From an uncultured Collinsella sp. (GTDB taxonomy: Bacteria; Actinomycetota; Coriobacteriia; Coriobacteriales; Coriobacteriaceae), in NCBI GenBank assembly GCA_902464175.1, contig CABQHZ010000013.1, positions 1 through 28,247 on the forward strand: 28,247 bases of DNA, in the 5' to 3' direction. The notes beneath the pieces were generated by a model. It saw nothing but the letters and a program-made list of their open reading frames with translations. It did not search any database and was not told the origin of the DNA. Within the stretch, counting starts at the first letter, position 1. The number at the start of each line of letters is the position of its first letter. The position numbers were made by a program, and so were the translations under genes. Shown one piece after another: positions 6,026 to 13,275 of the stretch.

Positions 6026-6685
6026 CTATCTCGCCTCATCGGAGCGTGCCAGGACGTCCCATTTGTTGTACGAGTTTTCGGCCTGAAGATCCCTGACGAG
6101 GGCCTCATAGCGGCTCTCGAGGTCTTTCTCCTCACATGGAAAGAGCAGGATCATAATGGGTCTTTTGAACTTGAAGTCGGCGTAGACGTCGACGTTGCCG
6201 AAACCGCAAAGCTGGGTGTATATGCTGAAGCCCATGGATTTGCCGCAACCGACATAGACGTCCTCGTAGGCGGAAGGGTCTTTCTCGCGGGTCGACTTCA
6301 TCGTGGCGATGGCGTAGCAGCCGGCGATTGCCATGTACCCATCGCTGAGATCGGCTACGCTGGTGACGCTGTTCTCGAAGTTCTCGAAGAACTCCTTGGC
6401 GGAGATTGGCGGAAGCGAGCTTGCCACGGCCTTCTTGCGGGCTGTCTCGAGTGACTTTTGCTGCTCCCTCTTGTCTTTGATTGCCTGGCCTTTTGAAAGG
6501 AAGGAATCCCTTGCTTCTCCCAGACTGTCTGCCGCCTGCTTTCCCCTCTGTTGCCCCCAATCGATTAGAGCGGGCCCGTATTTGTCCAAGGCGGGTTCAA
6601 AGAAAGGCAGGACGTCCTTGCCGATGTCGATGGCCCTTTTGACGTCTTGCAGCTTTATCTTTCCCAATTGCGCACCTCTGTTCAT
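6026..6685 (-). CDS. Hypothetical protein with degenerate GIY-YIG-like C-terminal region
   Basis: The protein has 219 residues from the ATG at 6683-6685; a TTG two codons upstream is possible and no strong ribosome binding site is visible. The N-terminal half is helical and charged (DSLGEARDSFLSKGQAIKDK...). In the C-terminal half GCYAI (122-126), VYVGCGKS (143-150), a Glu near 190 (DLESRYEALVRDL) and AENSYN (202-207) follow the order of GIY, YIG, catalytic Glu and Asn in GIY-YIG nucleases. The conserved Arg/His after the YIG motif are not evident. It may be a nuclease relative without catalysis, or chance. First gene of the operon with 4854-6014. Confidence 0.6.
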   Translation of the reverse strand: MNRGAQLGKIKLQDVKRAIDIGKDVLPFFEPALDKYGPALIDWGQQRGKQAADSLGEARDSFLSKGQAIKDKREQQKSLETARKKAVASSLPPISAKEFFENFENSVTSVADLSDGYMAIAGCYAIATMKSTREKDPSAYEDVYVGCGKSMGFSIYTQLCGFGNVDVYADFKFKRPIMILLFPCEEKDLESRYEALVRDLQAENSYNKWDVLARSDEAR

Positions 6686-6834
6686 GGACAACCGGGAGCT
6701 CGTAGAGCAGCTTCCGGTGGTGTCTATTTCATCAAGTGCGTTAATTATCTCACCATATGCAATACCCCTTGCCGAGATATGGCGGTAAGGGGCCGAAGGG
6801 TCCTATTCGATTGCGGTTTCGAATTGCCGCTTCT

Positions 6835-6881
6835 AGTCCCGGTCGTCGTCGCCTGCTGCGCAGCCGGCGACGACCGGGACT
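6835..6881. repeat. 47-nt palindromic hairpin
   Basis: Left arm AGTCCCGGTCGTCGTCGCC and right arm GGCGACGACCGGGACT pair over 16 bp with a 3-nt bulge. The loop itself contains the palindrome GCTGCGCAGC. No T run follows on either strand. It sits in the divergent intergenic region between the minus-strand operon starting at 6685 and the plus-strand gene at 7096, so it could be a REP-like element, an operator or an insulating structure. Confidence 0.55.
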
Positions 6882-7095
6882 GAGCACGGCGCAAACAACA
6901 AGCAACAACCAAATACAACGTTCAATCCCCTCGCAACGCGGCGACATCCATGCTTGTTGGAGCCTATGAGACGCCAACACCCTCTGTCTGGTATGCGCCC
7001 ATCGCATGCAGTGGGATAATTGCAAAATGAAGAGTATCCCATGTGAGAATTGCATCCCCTATATGGAATGCAACTCTCTAAACCAGGAGGATAAG

Positions 7096-7677
7096 ATGGA
7101 CGACGGAAACCTGGAGCAGATTAGGTCGAAGACAAAGGCGACCATTCAAAGTTGGAGCGAAACCTGCGGACTAGCCCCGGAGGGCGTTACCGACAAGTTT
7201 GATGCCGCCATGCTCAACTGGATGAACGATCTGACGGATTCACTGGATATCTGGATAGCCAAAAGCCTTGATATGACGGACGGCGAGCTGATTCTTGCTT
7301 GGACCAATCTGGGCGCCTTGGTTGAATGCTGGCTACGCTTTTTCTACTGCGCCTACTACGAGGACTACATGAAGAGCCCGAAGCTTGGAAAGAAAGGCAA
7401 ACCGCTTGAGCCTGACGACAAGGCGATGACCTTCGATTACCTAATCCAATACAGCAAGGGGATACTCTGGGACAGCCTCCAGGATCCGCTATATCTTTGG
7501 GTGCATCAAATCCAACACTACCGAAACGCGATTCATGCATTCAGCTATAGGGAGATTGGACATCCAAACGATTTTATCTTGAACATCGGGCAATACTCGC
7601 TCTTCGTAGACGAAGTTATCGACAGATTGCCGCCCATTGAAGAATACAGGCAGGATTTGCTGTCCGACTGCTATTAG
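7096..7677 (+). CDS. HEPN-like hypothetical protein
   Basis: The protein has 193 residues from the ATG at 7096, chosen because AGGAGG lies 5 nt upstream. It is helical. After a hydrophobic helix (LGALVECWLRFFYCAYY) it carries HYRNAIHAFSYREIG, with R143-N144-x-x-H147. This resembles the RN...H signature of HEPN nucleases, although the classical spacing is R-x4-6-H. HEPN proteins often work in toxin-antitoxin and phage-defence systems as RNases or structural partners. It stands alone, divergent from the two-gene module. The upstream region has a short inverted repeat (TGGGATA...TATCCCA, about 7011-7042) that may be regulatory. Function is inferred only from the motif. Confidence 0.6.
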   Translation: MDDGNLEQIRSKTKATIQSWSETCGLAPEGVTDKFDAAMLNWMNDLTDSLDIWIAKSLDMTDGELILAWTNLGALVECWLRFFYCAYYEDYMKSPKLGKKGKPLEPDDKAMTFDYLIQYSKGILWDSLQDPLYLWVHQIQHYRNAIHAFSYREIGHPNDFILNIGQYSLFVDEVIDRLPPIEEYRQDLLSDCY

Positions 7678-8370
7678 CCAATTTGGCGAAATGGCTCTAT
7701 TTGGCATTCCCGTATTCAGCACCGCGAGGAATTGGCGCGAGGTTGTCTATGCCCTCACGCACTAGGCGTTAAGTCGCTTTTCGTTAGAGCGGCCGGGTCG
7801 GACGTCTCCGATCACGTCGATTTGATCGATTCTGAGTTTGGGAACATTTACGATGAGGTGGAGGAATGCAGGCTCGTCGAGGTCGGTAAGATTGCTCGCG
7901 GCTTGTGCCATCTGAGCACTTCCGCCTGCTGCGTCGCCCGAGAAGCCCGCCTTGAGGAGCGCAGGGCAGTCCATTATTTGTACTCGCGTGAACTTGCCGC
8001 AAGTCCGCGGTTGCAGCCAGTGACGCACAAGCATGATAAAGCCCTTTAAGGCGGCACTTAAGGTCGAAACAAAGCCACCTGCTACGATTCACTTCGCAAA
8101 ACAAGTGCCAAAGGGTGAAATCAGCCGTTTTGGCATCCATTTCATGTGGCTCCGAGCCTCAAAACAAATCCATTTTGTCCCCGGGACAAAAATGAAACTG
8201 TGGGTACGCGGTTTCGAAATAGTTCGCATATTTGTTCCAAGTTTTGTCCCAAACGCCCACGTGAAGATATGCAGCGGGATTCGGTGACAAAATGGCCAAG
8301 CCCAACCACCCAACTGGAGTTGACTGGAATGGCATGGTGGTAAAGGGCATGGTGGCAAACGAGCGTGAAA
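7678..8370. other. Gene-poor stretch with degraded sequence
   Basis: I see no intact gene here. A minus-strand frame at 7762-8034 (CGKFTRVQIMDCPALLKAG...VNVPKLRIDQIDVIGDVRPG) has plausible composition but no recognisable family and no ribosome binding site. It may be a remnant. Another minus frame around 8150-8300 contains FVPGTKWICFE and FGTKLGTNM, again a possible decayed tail. The palindrome TTTTGTCCC-C-GGGACAAAA lies at 8173-8191. Confidence 0.4.
8173..8191. repeat. Perfect palindrome TTTTGTCCC/GGGACAAAA
   Basis: Nine-base arms separated by a single C. A further TTTTGTCCC occurs about 70 nt downstream, near 8242-8250. It may be an operator or a remnant of low-complexity coding sequence on the minus strand; no gene is clearly attached. 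Confidence 0.4.
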
Positions 8371-8452
8371 GAGTGGGAATAGAACAGGCGTTCGATTCTA
8401 TGGTATAATGCCTGCCAGCGGGGCACGGTTTCTTCCGAAGCCGCGCCCCGCT
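8371..8452 (+). promoter_or_regulatory. LexA-box promoter with hairpin at transcript start (copy 2)
   Basis: GAGTGGGAATAGA (8371-8383) leads into GAACAGGCGTTC (8382-8393), which again fits GAAC-RNRY-GTTC. A consensus -10 TATAAT lies at 8404-8409. A stem-loop with arms AGCGGGGCACGG and CCGCGCCCCGCT occupies 8417-8452 with one A-C mismatch. Bound LexA would cover the -35 region. The downstream gene is the GyrI-like pseudogene at 8504, and the E. coli homologue sbmC/gyrI is LexA-regulated. The hairpin at the predicted +1 may stabilise the mRNA 5' end or attenuate transcription. Confidence 0.6.
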
Positions 8453-8503
8453 GCTCTATTTGAACCGATATCGGCGGAAGCCCAAGCTCAGGGGGCTGTT
8501 GCG

Positions 8504-9138
8504 ATGGCATACGATTTCAAGAAGGAGTTTAGAGAGCTCTGTAGGCCGTCGGGGAAACCGGGTATCCTGATCGTTCCGCCCATGAGCTACGTCGCCGCGC
8601 GGGGCAAGGGCGATTCCAATGCCTAAGGCTGTGAGTACCAGAGCACGTTGTCGCTGCTCTATTGCATCGAATATACCATCAAGATGTCGAAGAAGGCCCG
8701 CGAAAAAGCGAAGGCTATTTCGACTTAGTTGTTCCGCCTCTCGAGGGCTTCTGGTGGCTAGACCGCGCCGATGGCGAGATCGATTATGCGTGGATGGACG
8801 ACTTCAACTTTATCTCGTGCTTCCGCCTGCCCGATTTCGTCACTCGCGAGGACTTCGACAGGGCCGTCTCGGAAGCTGCCGCCAAAAAGAAGTTGGACTT
8901 CTCGGCGGTCGAGCTGCTGAGGGTCGACGAGGGCCTTTGCGTTCAATGCGTGCATACCGGGCCTTATGACGGCGAGCCGGCGACCGTAGACGCCATGCGC
9001 ACATTTGCAGCGGAACAGGGCTACGCCCCCGACTTCTCCGAAGCCCGTCTGCACCACGAAATTTACCTCTCCGACCCGCGCAAGTGCGCGCCGGAGAAGC
9101 TCAAGACCGTGATCCGCCATCCCATAAAGTTGATTTAG
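8504..9138 (+). pseudogene. GyrI-like small-molecule-binding domain protein, disrupted
   Basis: Translation from the ATG at 8504 gives MAYDFKKEFRELCRPSGKPG...MSYVAARGKGDSNA, then an in-frame TAA at 8624-8626. The same frame resumes with EYQSTLSLLYCIEYTIKMSKK. Near 8700-8710 a one-base change shifts the frame to KSEGYFDLVVPPLEGFWWLD..., which runs to the TAG at 9136-9138. Joined, the pieces make a full-length GyrI-like protein of about 210 residues (effector-binding fold, with SCFRLPDFVTREDFD, CVQCVHTGPYD and HHEIYLSDPRKCAPEKLKTVIRHP). Such proteins bind small molecules or gyrase. A nonsense plus a frameshift indicate decay, unless both are sequencing errors. The promoter is the LexA-box cassette at 8371. 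Confidence 0.8.
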
Positions 9139-9263
9139 CGAAACGGGCGACGTCGCGCGGTCCAGGCTCCCACAATTGCGGGCTGGAAGGTGCATCGCCT
9201 TATCGGCTTCATTGTTTTTCAGGGGCGCGCACATAAAGACTTGTGCCTCATCGTCCCTTTCGT

Positions 9264-9632
9264 CTACCAGTCCGACGGAGGAACCCGGTCATCGCGATGG
9301 GCTTCGCCCCAAAGGCAGAGCTCGTCAAGCACCGGCATGAGCGACAAGCCGCGCTCGGTCAAGCTGTACTCCACCTTCGGCGGTACCTGGGGATACTCAA
9401 CGCGCTTGACAAGACCATCGGCGACCAGGCCCCTCAGCGCAGAGGTGAGTGACTTGTAAGTGGCGGGCACAAGCTTGCGCTTCAGCTCGTTGTAGCGCGT
9501 CGTGCCGTCCAGGTACAGGCAGAACAGAACCGGCAGCTTGTACTTGCCCTCTATCAGGGAGAACGCGTACGCAAAGCCAGTGTTCTCGATGCCGTTGCGC
9601 GCGAACACAACCCCCTCTTTCGCCCCTGCCAT
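9264..9632 (-). CDS. HxlR family winged-helix transcriptional regulator
   Basis: The protein has 122 residues, usual for HxlR. The winged helix is clear: IEGKYKLPVLFCLYLDGTTRYNELKRKLVPATYKSLTSALRGLVADGLVKRVEYPQVPPKVEYSLTERGLSLMPVLDELCLWGEAH. The wing contains the typical P-P-K-V-E-Y-S-L-T motif. HxlR proteins are dimeric repressors or activators that respond to thiol, aldehyde or quinone stress. The ATG at 9630-9632 has GGAAGG upstream. It is divergent from the TIGR04076 gene, with a shared 115-nt intergenic region holding an inverted repeat, so it most likely controls that gene and itself. Confidence 0.9.
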   Translation of the reverse strand: MAGAKEGVVFARNGIENTGFAYAFSLIEGKYKLPVLFCLYLDGTTRYNELKRKLVPATYKSLTSALRGLVADGLVKRVEYPQVPPKVEYSLTERGLSLMPVLDELCLWGEAHRDDRVPPSDW

Positions 9633-9672
9633 GGACCCTTCCTTTACGCTCTACTATAGTAATGTACCTATC

Positions 9673-9698
9673 TTGAAGGTGCGTACTCGCATCTTCAA
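9673..9698. promoter_or_regulatory. Probable HxlR operator
   Basis: Inverted repeat with arms TTGAAGGTGCG and CGCATCTTCAA (one mismatch in 11) around TACT, in the middle of the divergent promoter region. CTACTATAGTA just to its left (about 9652-9662) is symmetric and could provide -10 elements on both strands. Assignment to the adjacent HxlR is by position. Confidence 0.5.
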
Positions 9699-9747
9699 CC
9701 TGCATCAAGCATACTACTTCACAATTCAAGAGAAAGGCGGAGCCACC

Positions 9748-10152
9748 GTGAAGCACCAGGTGAAAATGACGGTAATCGATAAGAAACTGTTCCCCGAGCT
9801 GCAGGAGCGCTACTGCGCGGACAAGCAGGCGGGAGCGTGCCCGTGCTACAACGTGGGCGACGAGTTTCTGTTCGAGCGCGATGGCGACAAGGACCATTTC
9901 TGGCAAGGCGGCCTTGGTACACTGACGAGAACCGACGCCGACCCCGATACCGTTGCCGGTGGCCCAAGGCGCCCTCACTGCTCCGAGGCGTGGGATGCCG
10001 TCTCGCGCTACATCTACACGGGCCTGCAGGGCGGATCGATCATGCGGGGATGGATGGAGCGGGAGAACGAGATGATCTGCTGCTGCAACGACGGCACGCG
10101 CCCGGTAATCTTCAAGCTCGAGCGCATTGACATCCCCGAAGGTGACGAATAG
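9748..10152 (+). CDS. TIGR04076 family protein
   Basis: The protein has 134 residues from GTG at 9748 (AGGCGGAG upstream). Features of the TIGR04076 family are visible: an N-terminal strand (VKMTVIDKKLFPEL), CPCYNVGDEFLFE in the middle, HCSEAWDAVSRYIYTGLQGG, and the C-terminal ICCCNDGTRPVIFKLERID. The family is small, cytosolic and Cys-containing, with no established biochemical role. Several conserved Cys residues suggest redox or metal binding. Divergence from an HxlR regulator suggests a response to electrophile or redox stress; that is inference. A terminator follows at 10211-10245. Confidence 0.8.
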   Translation: MKHQVKMTVIDKKLFPELQERYCADKQAGACPCYNVGDEFLFERDGDKDHFWQGGLGTLTRTDADPDTVAGGPRRPHCSEAWDAVSRYIYTGLQGGSIMRGWMERENEMICCCNDGTRPVIFKLERIDIPEGDE

Positions 10153-10210
10153 CGTGATAGCCGCCGTTCTTTCCGCTACTCGGACAGTTTGCGAAATTGC
10201 AGGAATGACC

Positions 10211-10245
10211 GCCTTCGGACCTTTTGGTTCGGAGGCTTTCTTTTT
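10211..10245 (+). terminator. Rho-independent terminator
   Basis: GCCTTCGGACC-TTTT-GGTTCGGAGGC stem (11 bp with G-T wobbles) followed by TTTCTTTTT, 58 nt after the TIGR04076 stop codon. Confidence 0.8.
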
Positions 10246-10300
10246 GCACTCCTACCCCGAACAAGACTCCTCGCCGAAGCCCCTTGAGCATCGGGCGCCA

Positions 10301-10741
10301 CTATCGAGCGTGCGCGTTCTCGTAGGCCTCTTTAATCTCTGCCGGCAAACCGTCTGGAATCAGTGCCTTCAGCTCAGCCTCGTTGTCGCCTTGATTCAGC
10401 TGCTCGTAGTACCAGCATTTGAACTTCAGCATATCGAGCGCACGGTTCATGTTCGCGATCTCCGATTCCATGTGGGCCTTCCGCTCCTCGAACATGGCCT
10501 TGCGCTGGGGGTATGTAGATGGGCCTTCCGCACACCATTCCATGAACAGCCGGATGTCCTTGATTTCCATCCCCGCCTTCTTTAGGCATTCGATGACCCG
10601 AAGCGCCTCGAGTTCCCTGTCGCCGAATTGGCGAATGCCGGACGCTCGCTCCAATCCTGGAAACAGTCCCTGCTTGTCGTAATATCGCAGCGTTGAAGCG
10701 GGCAAACCGAACATCTCCGACACCTGGCCGATTGTGTACAT
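10301..10741 (-). CDS. MerR family transcriptional regulator
   Basis: The protein has 146 residues from the ATG at 10739-10741 (MYTIGQVSEMFGLPASTLRYYDKQGL), with GGAGGA upstream. The first 70 residues are the MerR winged helix-turn-helix. The long dimerisation helix follows (FEERKAHMESEIANMNRALDMLKFKCWYYEQL), with a short C-terminal tail. There is no obvious Cys metal site, so the effector is probably an organic compound or stress signal. The gene is divergent from the CMD/cupin gene, and the shared region has a typical MerR operator within a 19-bp promoter spacer. Confidence 0.9.
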   Translation of the reverse strand: MYTIGQVSEMFGLPASTLRYYDKQGLFPGLERASGIRQFGDRELEALRVIECLKKAGMEIKDIRLFMEWCAEGPSTYPQRKAMFEERKAHMESEIANMNRALDMLKFKCWYYEQLNQGDNEAELKALIPDGLPAEIKEAYENAHAR

Positions 10742-10771
10742 GGCTCCTCCGATAGATCTCGATTTCATTCC

Positions 10772-10802
10772 TTGACCTAAAGTCAGGTTTAGGTACTACC
10801 TT
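10772..10802 (+). promoter_or_regulatory. MerR-type promoter with 19-bp spacer and dyad operator
   Basis: -35 TTGACC (10772-10777) and -10 TACCTT (10797-10802) are 19 bp apart, the long spacing typical of MerR-activated promoters. The dyad ACCTAAA-gtcagg-TTTAGGT (10775-10794) sits between the two hexamers. It points towards the CMD/cupin gene, and the divergent MerR gene starts 31 bp away. Confidence 0.8.
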
Positions 10803-10835
10803 TATTCTCGTCAATGCAAATCGGAGGTGCAAGAG

Positions 10836-10898
10836 GTGTCCGTAATCGCCGGGCATTCCGCACTGGAGCAGGCGCGACGAATGGGTATGCGAATCTAG
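10836..10898 (+). CDS. Possible 20-residue leader peptide
   Basis: GTG at 10836, with GGAGG 7 nt upstream, reads VSVIAGHSALEQARRMGMRI and stops at TAG 10896-10898. It lies in the 160-nt leader of the CMD/cupin transcript. It may be a translated leader or chance; composition alone cannot decide. Confidence 0.25.
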   Translation: MSVIAGHSALEQARRMGMRI

Positions 10899-10961
10899 CT
10901 GGGCCGATTGGCGCGCGAAAGCAGATTTGCACCTAATACCATCGACAGGAGGAAGTAAATT

Positions 10962-11726
10962 ATGGCAATTAAGCAGACGGCGGGCAGAGATGCCCTGGGG
11001 GAGTTCGCTCCCAAATTCGCACAGCTCAATGACGACGTGCTGTTCGGCGAGGTATGGAGCCGGGAGGGCGAGCTCTCCTTGCGCGACCGCAGCGTGGTGA
11101 CGGTGGTGGCCCTAATGGCGCAGGGACTGACGGACTCTTCGTTCAAATATCACCTGACGTCCGCGAAGAACAACGGCGTGACCAGGGCGGAGATAGCGGA
11201 AATCCTTACGCACGCGGCGTTTTACGCGGGTTGGCCCAAGGCATGGGCGGCCTTCCGCATGGCGAAGGAGGTCTGGGTGGACGACGATGCCGCCGACGCA
11301 AAGGCTCAGCACCAAAACGAGATGGTTTTCCCCATCGGTGCCCCCAACGACGCCTTCGCGAAGTTCTTTATCGGTCAAAGCTACCTCGCGCCCCTTTCCA
11401 CCGAGCAGGTTGGCGTCTACAACGTGACGTTTGAGCCTGGCTGCCGCAACAACTGGCATATCCATCACGCCAAAAGCGGTGGCGGACAGATCCTCGTCTG
11501 CGTGGCTGGTCGAGGGTTTTACCAGGAGTGGGGCAAGCCGGCACAGGAGCTGCGCCCCGGCGACGTGGTCAACATCGCCCCGGGGGTGAAGCACTGGCAC
11601 GGCGCCGCGCCCGACAGCTGGTTCTCCCATCTGGCGCTGGAGGTTCCGGGCGAGGATGCCTCCAACGAGTGGCTGGAGCCTGTGGACGACGAGGAATACC
11701 TCAAAGCGACTAACAAAGAGGCTTAA
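10962..11726 (+). CDS. Carboxymuconolactone decarboxylase family protein fused to cupin
   Basis: The protein has 254 residues; the ATG at 10962 has AGGAGGA upstream. Residues about 1-105 form a CMD/AhpD-like helical domain (LSLRDRSVVTVVALMAQG..., AEIAEILTHAAFYAGWPKAW), without the CxxC of AhpD peroxidase. Residues about 135-240 are a cupin: motif 1 has HIHH in NNWHIHHAKSGGGQILVCVAGRG, and motif 2 is PGDVVNIAPGVKHWHGAAPDS, giving metal-binding His. CMD-cupin fusions are often linked to quinone or electrophile metabolism. Transcription is probably activated by the divergent MerR. The stop codon lies in the palindrome GAGGCTTAAGCCTC (11718-11731), and the convergent sirtuin-like gene ends only 11 nt away. 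Confidence 0.88.
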   Translation: MAIKQTAGRDALGEFAPKFAQLNDDVLFGEVWSREGELSLRDRSVVTVVALMAQGLTDSSFKYHLTSAKNNGVTRAEIAEILTHAAFYAGWPKAWAAFRMAKEVWVDDDAADAKAQHQNEMVFPIGAPNDAFAKFFIGQSYLAPLSTEQVGVYNVTFEPGCRNNWHIHHAKSGGGQILVCVAGRGFYQEWGKPAQELRPGDVVNIAPGVKHWHGAAPDSWFSHLALEVPGEDASNEWLEPVDDEEYLKATNKEA

Positions 11727-11737
11727 GCCTCGCCGCG

Positions 11738-12586
11738 CTACTCGTCGCGTTGCTGTGCTGCCGAGAGCAGCGCGCCCAAATCGGCCTGAATCGCCTCTGC
11801 CTTGCTTCCGAGCTGCAGCGGAGCCGAGCCGTTCGAGATGTTGACGCTCAACAGGTGCGCATCCGGCAGCTTTGCGGTCATGCTCCAGAACGGGAGTGTG
11901 ATGATACCAGGAGTCATTTCGCCCACGCCGAGCTCCAGCAACAGCACGCGGCCACTGCTGCGCTCGCGCACAAAGCGTTCGTATCGTTCGAGGCTCTCGC
12001 GCCATGCTCCGCCTTGCAGAAACGTGTCGTCGCGCACCCACGGCGTAAGCTGCCAGCCGCAGTGCGGGCATCGGGGGATATCTTCGCTGCGGATCTCGAA
12101 CCCTGCCATGCCGGCGAGCATGCGCTCGACATGGGGACTTGCGTCGAAGAGCTCGTCGCAGCATGGCTGCTTGCACTGAAGGTGTGCGAAGCTTCCCCGA
12201 TAGTTGCAGACTCTCTCGGCGGGAAACGTCTTTTCGACTTGGGTGTCCACATTGGTGCTCAGTATGAAGTAGTCCTTGTGGCCGATGAGGGATCGCAGGT
12301 CGAGATAGGGCTGTGAGGCCGGCTCGCGCAGCATGAAGTCGATGTATCGCGCGTAGTATGCCCATTGCTGCTCGAGACTGGGGTAGAGGTGGTAGAAGCC
12401 GTCGAATAGGCTCTTAAAGCCAAATGCCCGCTGCCAGTCATCCATTCCGGCGCGCGCCATGCCCGCGTGGTTGTAATGGTTGAACCCTGCGGCGCTCGAC
12501 ATGCCCGAGCCGATGCCGACGACGATGGCGTCGGCATCGTCGATAAGGCTTCGAAGCCTATCCGCTGCTCTTTCTAGAGACGGCAT
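11738..12586 (-). CDS. Sirtuin-like protein, SirTM (class M) type, third gene of operon
   Basis: The protein has 282 residues. The NAD-binding loop is VVGIGSGMSSAAGF, followed by a helical insert (FGFKSLFDGFYHLYPSLEQQWAYYARYI) and STNVDTQVEKTF in the TxNxD position. A zinc ribbon is present (QCKQPCC... and RCPHCG), then LLLELGVGEMTPGIITLPFW. This matches SirTM, the macrodomain-linked sirtuins that ADP-ribosylate proteins. At the position of the sirtuin HG (IQG in SirTM) it has NYRG, so activity is uncertain. The ATG at 12586 has GAGGAGG upstream and overlaps the preceding gene by 13 nt. No macrodomain, GcvH-L or LplA gene is in the window, although these often accompany SirTM. Confidence 0.8.
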   Translation of the reverse strand: MPSLERAADRLRSLIDDADAIVVGIGSGMSSAAGFNHYNHAGMARAGMDDWQRAFGFKSLFDGFYHLYPSLEQQWAYYARYIDFMLREPASQPYLDLRSLIGHKDYFILSTNVDTQVEKTFPAERVCNYRGSFAHLQCKQPCCDELFDASPHVERMLAGMAGFEIRSEDIPRCPHCGWQLTPWVRDDTFLQGGAWRESLERYERFVRERSSGRVLLLELGVGEMTPGIITLPFWSMTAKLPDAHLLSVNISNGSAPLQLGSKAEAIQADLGALLSAAQQRDE

Positions 12587-13272
12587 TGGACGACCTCCTC
12601 AAAAGCCGGTGCCATATCGCCATCAACGAGAATGGTCTCACATGAAGCGTCGGGCGCCATGGCCTGGCTGTAGTTGAACGCGATATAGGTGGCGTGCTTG
12701 CAGGCGTTTGCGATTTGAGCAAGCATACGTTTTATGACGCCGTTGCGCAGTCCCACGCCAAGCTCGAGGATAGCAACCCTGTCGTTGCGATGGGCTCGCA
12801 CAAGGCGCGCAAGCTCTTCGAGCTGGGCCACGGCGATGGCGTCTGGATGAGTGAGACGCAGCTCGTCGATCGACGTGCGCGTGCTCCCCTCCGTCTCGAG
12901 CACGCGGTTCTCGTCGAACCCTGCGCGAGCAAAATGCCCGTCGATATTGCAGGTGATCACGAAAGAGTCCGCATGCTCCGTAAGACGCCGCAGCGTGTTC
13001 ATGAGCGGGCTGGGCTCATATTCGAGATACTCCTTTTGATGGAATCGCTCGGCCCATCGACGTCGTACGTTTGCATCTGGGGAGGCGAGCCCCTGCAGTA
13101 TGCAGCTGATGACGTCGGCTTGGGCGAGGTCCCCGTACGCCTCCCAAAAATGATCATCGGCGCGGAAGAGGTTGAGCCCCTCCGCCATGTCGAGCCCGTT
13201 GCTGGCGCCGATGGCGATCAGATCCGCCTCGGCAAGTGCCCGACCGATGCGAGCGGCCTTTACTGTTTCCAT
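12574..13272 (-). CDS. Shortened sirtuin-like protein without zinc ribbon, second gene of operon
   Basis: The protein has 232 residues, about 50-90 shorter than its neighbours. The sirtuin fold is traceable: LIAIGASNGLDMAEGLNLF at the NAD loop, SFVITCNIDGHFARAGF at TxNxD, then VAILELGVGLRNGVIKRML. The two CxxC pairs of the zinc ribbon are missing. At the HG/IQG position it reads ETEGS. It is therefore probably a non-catalytic paralogue or a subunit that acts with the flanking proteins. It begins 3 nt after the upstream stop (GGAAGG as ribosome binding site) and overlaps the downstream gene by 13 nt, so the three are tightly coupled. Confidence 0.75.
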   Translation of the reverse strand: METVKAARIGRALAEADLIAIGASNGLDMAEGLNLFRADDHFWEAYGDLAQADVISCILQGLASPDANVRRRWAERFHQKEYLEYEPSPLMNTLRRLTEHADSFVITCNIDGHFARAGFDENRVLETEGSTRTSIDELRLTHPDAIAVAQLEELARLVRAHRNDRVAILELGVGLRNGVIKRMLAQIANACKHATYIAFNYSQAMAPDASCETILVDGDMAPAFEEVVQCRL

Positions 13273-13275
13273 GCG

